This document shows positions 58,712-64,000 of a stretch of 64,000 bases of DNA, piece after piece. The DNA comes from Plantibacter sp. Leaf314 (GTDB lineage Bacteria > Actinomycetota > Actinomycetes > Actinomycetales > Microbacteriaceae): assembly GCF_001423185.1 (NCBI RefSeq), contig NZ_LMOB01000002.1:414328-478327 (forward strand), in the 5' to 3' direction. Below the pieces are notes generated by a model. It was not told the DNA's origin. It did not search any database and saw nothing but the letters and a program-made list of their open reading frames with translations. Position 1 is the first letter of the stretch. Every line of letters begins with the position of its first letter. Both the position numbers and the translations under genes were made by a program.

Positions 58712-59469
58712 GCGACGTTCCTCGTGCTGGCACCGGTCATCAGACCGACGAGTTCTTCCATGTTCGTGTCCTTCGTGTCGACCGTCGCCGCGCGGTGGCC
58801 GAGCCGGAGCACCTGCACCCGGTCGGACACCTCCATGACGTGCGGCATCGAGTGGCTGATGAAGACGACCGCGATGCCCTTGTCGCGGACGCGGCGGATC
58901 GTCTCGAGGACGTTCTTCGTCTGGCGGACGCCGAGGGCGGCCGTCGGCTCGTCGAGGAAGACGACCTTGTTGGCCCAGTGCACGGCGCGGGCGATGGCGA
59001 TCGCCTGGCGCTGACCACCGGACATGGCACCGACCGGGTCGGTGAGCGAGCGGACGGTCGCGCCGAGTTCGTCGAAGGCGTGACGCGACTGCTTGCTCAT
59101 CTCCTTCACGTTCATGAGGCCGAGCAGGCCGCCGAGGCCCGGGCGCATGATCTCGCGGCCGAGGTACACGTTCTGCACGGGGTCGAGGTGCGGGGCGAGG
59201 GCGAGGTCCTGGTAGACCGTCTCGATGCCGAGCGAGCTCGACTGCATGGGCGAGGTGAGGGTGATCGGTTCGCCTTCGAACTTGATCACGCCGCTGTCGA
59301 CCGCGAGGTTGCCGGAGAGGGCCTTGACCAGCGTGGACTTGCCGGCGCCGTTGTCGCCGATGAGGGCGGTGACCTCGCCGGGGTAGACCTCGAAGTCCGC
59401 TTCGTCGAGGGCACGGACGTGCCCGAACTGCCGGGTGAGGCCTCTGGCCTCCAAGACGGGAGTCGTCAT
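58708..59469 (-). CDS. sugar ABC transporter ATPase, single domain
   Basis: The 253-residue product has Walker A GDNGAGKST, Q-loop YQDLALAPHLDPVQN, signature MSGGQRQ, Walker B KVVFLDEP and His-loop ISHS. Ribose-type CUT2 systems normally have a duplicated ATPase of about 500 residues; this one has a single domain, as in FrcA of rhizobial fructose transport. It must therefore work as a homodimer. ATG 59469 is preceded by AAGGA, 133 bases after manA. Confidence 0.9.
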   Translation of the reverse strand: MTTPVLEARGLTRQFGHVRALDEADFEVYPGEVTALIGDNGAGKSTLVKALSGNLAVDSGVIKFEGEPITLTSPMQSSSLGIETVYQDLALAPHLDPVQNVYLGREIMRPGLGGLLGLMNVKEMSKQSRHAFDELGATVRSLTDPVGAMSGGQRQAIAIARAVHWANKVVFLDEPTAALGVRQTKNVLETIRRVRDKGIAVVFISHSMPHVMEVSDRVQVLRLGHRAATVDTKDTNMEELVGLMTGASTRNVA

Positions 59470-59602
59470 GTCGTTCTCGTTCCTTTCCAGCCGGTCCCGG
59501 TGGACGGGTCCGGCGTGTGGTGGCTGTCGTACCGCCGTTCGGGGCGGTGGTGTGGGGTGTTCGGGTGACTGGTGGTCCTGGGTCCTGCGTTCAGCGGGGG
59601 CG

Positions 59603-60697
59603 TCATCGGATGCCTCCCGCGGTGAGGCTCGCCGGCCAACCGGCTCCGGGTCCTGCGACGAGCACGGTGGCCTCGCCGGTGACGGTCCACGGACCGAACC
59701 CGGCGGGCACCGCGAGGACCTCGCCGGCGGACACCGCGACCGGTTCCGCGCCGTCCTCCGGCGTGAGCGACCCGGCGCCGCTGAGCGCGAGGGCGACCGA
59801 GAAACCGGCGTCGACGGGGTCGCTGCCGTCCGCGCCCGGTGCGACCGCGAACAGCCGGAAGTAGGGGTCCGCGGCGGCGGGGAGCAGGCTGACGGGCGTG
59901 TCCGTCCGGGCGTCGAGGTCGTGCTGGACGACGAGCCCGGCGATCTCCGACTCGGGCAGCGCGGCCGTCGACACCGCCCCCATCACCGTGTCGAAACCGA
60001 GCCCGAGGTGGGACTCCTCGCGCGTCGAGGTCGTGACCGACCACTCGAGCAGGATGGAGAGGTCGGTGGGTTCCTGCACCTCGGCGAGGAAGATCCCGCC
60101 GTCGATCGCGTGTGCGGTGCCGGCCGGGACGAGGATGCCCATGCCGCGTTCGACGACGATGCGGTTCATGTGGGCGAGCATCCACTCGCTGTCCTGGGCG
60201 TCGCGGCGACGGTCGAGTTCCTCGGGGTCGACGTCCTCGCTCCACCCGAGGTGGACGGCCGAACCCGGCTCGGCGTCGAGGATGAACCAGGCCTCCGTCT
60301 TGCCGTAGGCGCAGTCGAGGTGCGAGGCCGCGAAGGCGCGGTCGGGGTGCACGTGGACGGGCAGGCGCTGCCTGGCGTCGAGCAGCTTCACGAGGATGCC
60401 GGTGTCGGCGGCGTCGGTGCCGTGGTCGCGCCCCGCGCCGGTCCACTGCTCGGGGTCGGCGGCGACGAGGTCGCGGAGGAGGACGCCGTCGACGGTGCGG
60501 GCGAGGCCGATGGCACCGCCGGGCTCCTGATCGGCGCGGCTCACCGTGGCACCGAGCCACTCCTCGGGCTGGAACTCGCTCTGCTGCTCGATCCCGCGCA
60601 GGGCGGCGATCCGGTCGCCGCCGCGGTAGAAGTGCTCGATGAGGTTCGGTGCGAGTCGCGTGGGCTGGGCGAGCCTCGTGGGCTGGGTCGTGCTCAT
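59603..60697 (-). CDS. manA: mannose-6-phosphate isomerase, class I
   Basis: Interconverts mannose 6-phosphate and fructose 6-phosphate. The 364-residue product has Zn ligands in LPVHVHPDRAFA and GKTEAWFILDAEPG, and the substrate-pocket motif PAGTAHAIDGGIFLAEVQEPTDLSILLEW, followed by a second cupin-like half. ATG 60697 overlaps the LacI stop (ATGA). Together with lacI and the downstream transporter it suggests uptake and channeling of a mannose- or fructose-related sugar; the fructose 6-phosphate end point fits glycolysis. Confidence 0.9.
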   Translation of the reverse strand: MSTTQPTRLAQPTRLAPNLIEHFYRGGDRIAALRGIEQQSEFQPEEWLGATVSRADQEPGGAIGLARTVDGVLLRDLVAADPEQWTGAGRDHGTDAADTGILVKLLDARQRLPVHVHPDRAFAASHLDCAYGKTEAWFILDAEPGSAVHLGWSEDVDPEELDRRRDAQDSEWMLAHMNRIVVERGMGILVPAGTAHAIDGGIFLAEVQEPTDLSILLEWSVTTSTREESHLGLGFDTVMGAVSTAALPESEIAGLVVQHDLDARTDTPVSLLPAAADPYFRLFAVAPGADGSDPVDAGFSVALALSGAGSLTPEDGAEPVAVSAGEVLAVPAGFGPWTVTGEATVLVAGPGAGWPASLTAGGIR

Positions 60698-61755
60698 GCT
60701 GCTGGTCCTCCGACCATGGTCGTGGTGGATGCGGTGTCCGCATCGACGGTGTGCTGCCGCATCGGTCCGGCGATCTCGCCGGAACCGCGGGGGACGAGCG
60801 AGGTCGGGACGATCCATTCGCGCGGCTCATCCGTCGGTGACTCGCGCAGTTCCAGCAGCCGTTCGATCGCGGCGGTGCCGATGACGAACGGGTCCTGGTT
60901 GATGCAGCTGACGGCCGGTCGCAGCACGTCGGCGAGGATGAAATCGCCGAACGCGATGTGCGCCGTCCCCTCGCGCCCGATGCGGTGGAGGGAGGTCGTC
61001 AGGCCGATCGCGGCCTTCGCGTTCGAGGCGAAGAAGGCGGTGGGCGGGTCGTCGAGGCCGAGCAGTCGCTCCGTCTCGGCGGCGTAGTCGAGGGAGCCGT
61101 CGATGGTCCAGGAGACGAGGGACGGGTCGAGCTCGATGCCGGCCTCCGCCAGCACGTCGGTGTAGCCCTGGTAGCGGCGGCGGATGGTGAGGAAGCGCTC
61201 GTCGCGGTCGTAGAACGCGATGCGGGTGTGACCGAGCTCCACGAACTGGCGGATGGCGAGCTGCGTGGCGGCGTAGTCGTCGACCACGACGCTGTCGAAG
61301 GCGGCCAGCGGGCGGTCGACGGCGACGACGGGGGTCACGTTCCGGAAGGCTTCGAGGTAGGGCAGCTCCGCGGCGACCGGGGCGATGATCACGCCGGCGA
61401 CCTGGTGCCCGGCGATGAAGCCGGTGAGCTGGTCGCGTTCGCGACGCTCGTCCAGCCCGGTGCTCGCCACAAGGACGCTGAGGCCCTCCTTGAGCGCGCG
61501 GGCCTCGATGGCGCTCACGAGTGAGGCGAAGAAGGGGTCGGCGAGCGAGTCGATGAGCACACCGATCGCGCCACCGGTGCCGGACTTCAACGAGCGGGCG
61601 GCCGTGTTGGGCACGTACCCGAGGCGATCAATCGCCTCGAGCACGCGGCTTCTGGTCTCGGGGTGGACGGACGCTTCGCCGTTCACCACTCGCGAGACGG
61701 TCTTGATGCTGACGCCGGACTGCGCAGCGACATCCTTGATCCCGGGCGGCCGCAT
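60694..61755 (-). CDS. LacI-family regulator of manA and the kinase-phosphatase gene
   Basis: The product (353 residues from ATG 61755; an in-frame GTG at 61767 is possible) has IKDVAAQSGVSIKTVSRVVNGE, the hinge TAARSLKSG and a sugar-binding effector domain (GVLIDSLADPFFASLVSAIEARALKEGLSV). GGTGGA precedes ATG 61755. It heads a minus-strand unit with manA and probably the ABC genes. Three copies of its predicted operator lie upstream. Confidence 0.9.
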   Translation of the reverse strand: MRPPGIKDVAAQSGVSIKTVSRVVNGEASVHPETRSRVLEAIDRLGYVPNTAARSLKSGTGGAIGVLIDSLADPFFASLVSAIEARALKEGLSVLVASTGLDERRERDQLTGFIAGHQVAGVIIAPVAAELPYLEAFRNVTPVVAVDRPLAAFDSVVVDDYAATQLAIRQFVELGHTRIAFYDRDERFLTIRRRYQGYTDVLAEAGIELDPSLVSWTIDGSLDYAAETERLLGLDDPPTAFFASNAKAAIGLTTSLHRIGREGTAHIAFGDFILADVLRPAVSCINQDPFVIGTAAIERLLELRESPTDEPREWIVPTSLVPRGSGEIAGPMRQHTVDADTASTTTMVGGPAA

Positions 61756-61890
61756 CAGCGGGTCCACCGGTCATGCGACGGAGCGGTTCCGACGGTGCGG
61801 TCGGGGTGGAGCGGCAGCGCGTGCGCACCCGTCCGGTTCGGACTGGTCGCGGCGTTCGCGGGGTTGCAGGTGCCCATGGGCTCCACCTCC

Positions 61891-61995
61891 TGACAGCGTT
61901 GTCATCGTTCGGAGTGGTGCAGCTGCAGAACCCCGTCGTTCCTTCGTGCGCTTATACTGACCGCACACCGACAACGTTGTCAAGCAACGTTGTCT
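61891..61995. promoter_or_regulatory. divergent promoter region with three LacI-type operators
   Basis: Sites TGACAGCGTTGTCA (61891-61904), CGACAACGTTGTCA (61969-61982) and AGCAACGTTGTCTG (61982-61995) share the core CAACGTTG/CAGCGTTG. A plus-strand TATACT (61953-61958) puts +1 near 61965, so the second site covers the early transcript of the kinase-phosphatase gene. On the minus strand the second site overlaps a perfect TTGACA (61978-61983) for lacI. The remaining 61756-62087 shows no gene. Confidence 0.7.
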
Positions 61996-62087
61996 GAAAG
62001 AGATCAAATTCATTTGGAACTCGCATCGATGAGGCGTTCAGGCCCCTCGGATGTGGGTCGCCACCCCGGAATCATCGAGGAGTCAGC

Positions 62088-63296
62088 GTGATCGTCGTCG
62101 TCGCAGGAGCAGCCGGAAGCGGCAAGACCACCCTCGGACGTGAGCTCGCGCGAGCCCTCCGACTGCCGCTGCTCGACCTCGACACGATCACCAATCCGCT
62201 GCTCGACGGCCTCGGCCCGGTCTCCGATCCCGAGGGCGCCGAACCGCGGCACTGGAACGACCCGGTGCTGCGTCCGACGATGCGGCCGGCGCGATACGCG
62301 GCGCTCCGCGCGGTCCTCGCCGACCAGCGCGACAGTGGGGTCGGCGCGGTGCTCGTCGCCCCCTTCACCGCGGAACTGCGAGGCGGAGCCGAATGGGAGG
62401 CGCTCGTCGAGGCGGCAGGGGTCGTCCCGAAGGTCGTCTGGCTGCACGCTGACGCCGCCACGCTGGCCGCCCGTCGGGCCGAGCGTGGTGCTGAGCGGGA
62501 CTCGCACATCGTGGACCCGGCGACCGACAACCCACCGGCGATCGAGCACCTGTCGATCGAAGCGGCGTTGTCCACCTCGCAGCAGCTCGCCGCCGTCCAA
62601 CGTGCGCTCGGCCTCGGACGGACCATCGAGGCGACGGCGCCGATCTTCGGCCAGGTCTTCGCCGCAGGGCTCTTCGACCTCGACGGGACGCTCATCGACT
62701 CGACGCCCGCCGTGAACCGGTCCTGGGCGCAGCTCGCCCGCGAGTACGGTCTGGAGGTCGACCTGCTCGCCGAGGGGCACGGCCAGCCCGCGGCCCAGGT
62801 GCTCACTGCGAGCTTCCCGCCGGAGCAGGTCGCTGGAGCGCTTGCACGGATCATCGAGATCGAGGCCGAGGAGGTCGCGGACGTCATCGCGCTCCCCGGG
62901 GCGGCGGAGGCCCTCGCGGCGCTCGGTGACGATGCGAAGGCGATCGTCACGAGCGGCACCCGACTCATCGCGGGGAACCGGATCGCCGCCGCCGGCCTCG
63001 TGCGGCCTGCGGTCGTGGTGACCTTCGACGACGTCACGAAGGGCAAGCCGGATCCGGAACCGTTCCTCCTCGGCCGCTCGCGGCTCGGCATGGAGGCGCA
63101 GCCGTGCGTCGTGTTCGAGGACGCACCGGCGGGGCTCGCCGCCGCACGTGCCGCGGGGTGCTGGACGGTCGGGATCGCGGGGACGCACGAGGCGCACGAG
63201 CTTGACGCCGACCTCGTCATCGACGGCCTGTTCCAGCTGCGACTCGAACCGGTGGTCGAGGGTGGCTTCCGGCTTGTGCCGGCGTCGCTCGGCTGA
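62088..63296 (+). CDS. P-loop kinase-HAD phosphatase fusion
   Basis: The 402-residue product joins two enzymes. The N-terminal half (about 1-180) is a small-molecule kinase of the gluconokinase/AAA_33 type: VVVAGAAGSGKTTLGRELA, DLDTITNPLLDGL and WLHADAATLAARRAERG. The C-terminal half (about 190-402) is a sugar-phosphate HAD phosphatase: LFDLDGTLIDSTP, IVTSGTRL, GKPDPEPFLLG and VFEDAPAGLAAARAAG. Opposite activities on one chain suggest regulation of a sugar-phosphate pool. GTG 62088 has GAGGAG at 5 bases. It is placed divergently from lacI-manA behind shared operators. Confidence 0.85.
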   Translation: MIVVVAGAAGSGKTTLGRELARALRLPLLDLDTITNPLLDGLGPVSDPEGAEPRHWNDPVLRPTMRPARYAALRAVLADQRDSGVGAVLVAPFTAELRGGAEWEALVEAAGVVPKVVWLHADAATLAARRAERGAERDSHIVDPATDNPPAIEHLSIEAALSTSQQLAAVQRALGLGRTIEATAPIFGQVFAAGLFDLDGTLIDSTPAVNRSWAQLAREYGLEVDLLAEGHGQPAAQVLTASFPPEQVAGALARIIEIEAEEVADVIALPGAAEALAALGDDAKAIVTSGTRLIAGNRIAAAGLVRPAVVVTFDDVTKGKPDPEPFLLGRSRLGMEAQPCVVFEDAPAGLAAARAAGCWTVGIAGTHEAHELDADLVIDGLFQLRLEPVVEGGFRLVPASLG

Positions 63297-63339
63297 CCCC
63301 GGCCGGTCCTGATCCCTGATCTCTGATCCCGCGACCCGG

Positions 63340-63627
63340 CCCCTGAGCTTGTCCGGCCCCTGAGGCTGTCGAAGGGCGCACGGGCGACTCCCCTACCCTT
63401 CGACAAGCTCAGGGACCCGTGCTTCCCTCGGGCACCGCGGGGGCTGGCAGGCGGAACCGGATCGCGCTCCGAACCCGGCCACTCGGTTCTTGAGCCCGTC
63501 GAAGGGCACACGGACGCCCCCATCGTGCTCGAGACCCGACCCATCGGTCCCTGAGCTTGTCGAAGGGCGTTCCGGTCGCCGAATCCGTGACGTGGCATCC
63601 CCGGCCCCTGAGCGTGTCGAAGGGCAC
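63340..63627. repeat. cluster of short palindromic repeats
   Basis: Six degenerate copies of CCCTGAGCTTGTCGAAGGGC occur: partial at 63340-63352, direct at 63357-63377, inverted at 63396-63415, and direct at 63487-63508, 63548-63568 and 63605-63627. The second and third copies can form a 19-bp hairpin. Spacers differ in length and sequence. Such repeats are common between genes in high-GC actinobacteria. The interval 63297-63718 has no supported gene. Confidence 0.8.
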
Positions 63628-63718
63628 ACCGGCAGACTACACCTGTTGCGTAAAACACCAGGTCCGGGTAACATTCCACTCGAGTTCCAGTGTCGGTGGT
63701 CCGTGTTTGGATGGAACC

Positions 63719-64000
63719 ATGACCAGCACCGCACCGAACCCTCTCGTCGCCGCCGCGGCGGGGTTCGATGCCGTGTGGAACGGTGCGCTCGACGCGATCC
63801 GTGCCGGCTCGGATGTCGCGGAGCAGCTCGAGAACATGAACGGTGAGGCCCTGTTCCGCGTCCTCGACGAACTCGGTGCCGTGCAACACGCGGTCGAGGT
63901 CCTGGCCGCGCGGGTGACCGGGGCGATCGCGCTTCGTCCGTCGCCGACGGGCCGCGACGGGAACCTCGTCCGGGCGGCCGGCTACGCCAACCCTGGCGTG
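63719..64000 (+). CDS. DUF222/HNH endonuclease family protein, N-terminal part
   Basis: The first 94 residues are present; the gene runs off the right edge. MNGEALFRVLDELGAVQHAVEVLAARVTGAIALR matches the helical start of the DUF222 domain that usually precedes a C-terminal HNH nuclease motif in actinobacteria. Members occur in many copies per genome and their role is unknown. ATG 63719 is chosen; an upstream ATG at 63711 is out of frame. The HNH motif itself is not in the window. Confidence 0.75.
   Translation, partial: MTSTAPNPLVAAAAGFDAVWNGALDAIRAGSDVAEQLENMNGEALFRVLDELGAVQHAVEVLAARVTGAIALRPSPTGRDGNLVRAAGYANPGV

Noticed and set aside
63340..63627. CRISPR array
   Set aside because: Repeats are degenerate, occur in both orientations, have spacers of irregular length and no cas genes are near.

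Overview
The window is high-GC actinobacterial chromosome. The gene set (four-gene succinate dehydrogenase operon, GTP-type PEP carboxykinase, RamB-type regulator, DUF4192 and LytR-CpsA-Psr proteins, a DUF222/HNH gene at the right edge) and many start codons lying at the transcription start point suggest a Microbacteriaceae-like soil or plant-associated bacterium. The genus cannot be fixed from the sequence alone. No rRNA, tRNA, CRISPR array, transposase or phage gene was recognised.

Left third (1-25.8 kb), housekeeping: a secreted lysozyme-fold-like protein, mannose-1-phosphate guanylyltransferase, CorA, sdhCDAB (preceded by a possible iron box), PTS enzyme I, a YihY/BrkB membrane protein, exonuclease III, TrpS, the glycerol genes glpK-glpF and glpD with a divergent SorC-type regulator, an FMN riboswitch followed by ribD-ribE-ribBA-ribH, an MHS-type symporter and an ABC exporter.

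Middle (25.8-42.2 kb), mixed: a small endonuclease-fold gene sits between two near-identical 60-bp double-hairpin repeats. It is followed by pckG with a divergent RamB-like regulator, DUF4192, a TPP-dependent enzyme of unknown substrate, an alpha/beta hydrolase, an MMPL transporter, nicotinamidase, a GH114-like lipoprotein overlapping a LysR gene, an LCP protein and a CPBP protease.

Right third (42.2-63.3 kb), carbohydrate island: three FGGY kinases, two short-chain dehydrogenases, class I and class II aldolases, a PfkB kinase, an epimerase-like protein, mannose-6-phosphate isomerase, a CUT2 ABC transporter, and two LacI and two DeoR regulators. Six genes of the central operon are joined by five successive ATGA overlaps. 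LacI-type palindromes are visible in front of two transcription units. A run of 14 G between an SDR gene and the next gene puts the two in one continuous reading frame; one base fewer would restore an ATGA stop/start overlap. At the end of the island a P-loop kinase-HAD phosphatase fusion is divergent from lacI-manA. A cluster of short palindromic repeats and the start of a DUF222/HNH gene close the window.

Glycerol uptake and oxidation, PEP carboxykinase with its putative RamB-type regulator, succinate dehydrogenase and the sugar island together suggest a flexible heterotroph. The physiological substrates of the island are not identified by the sequence.
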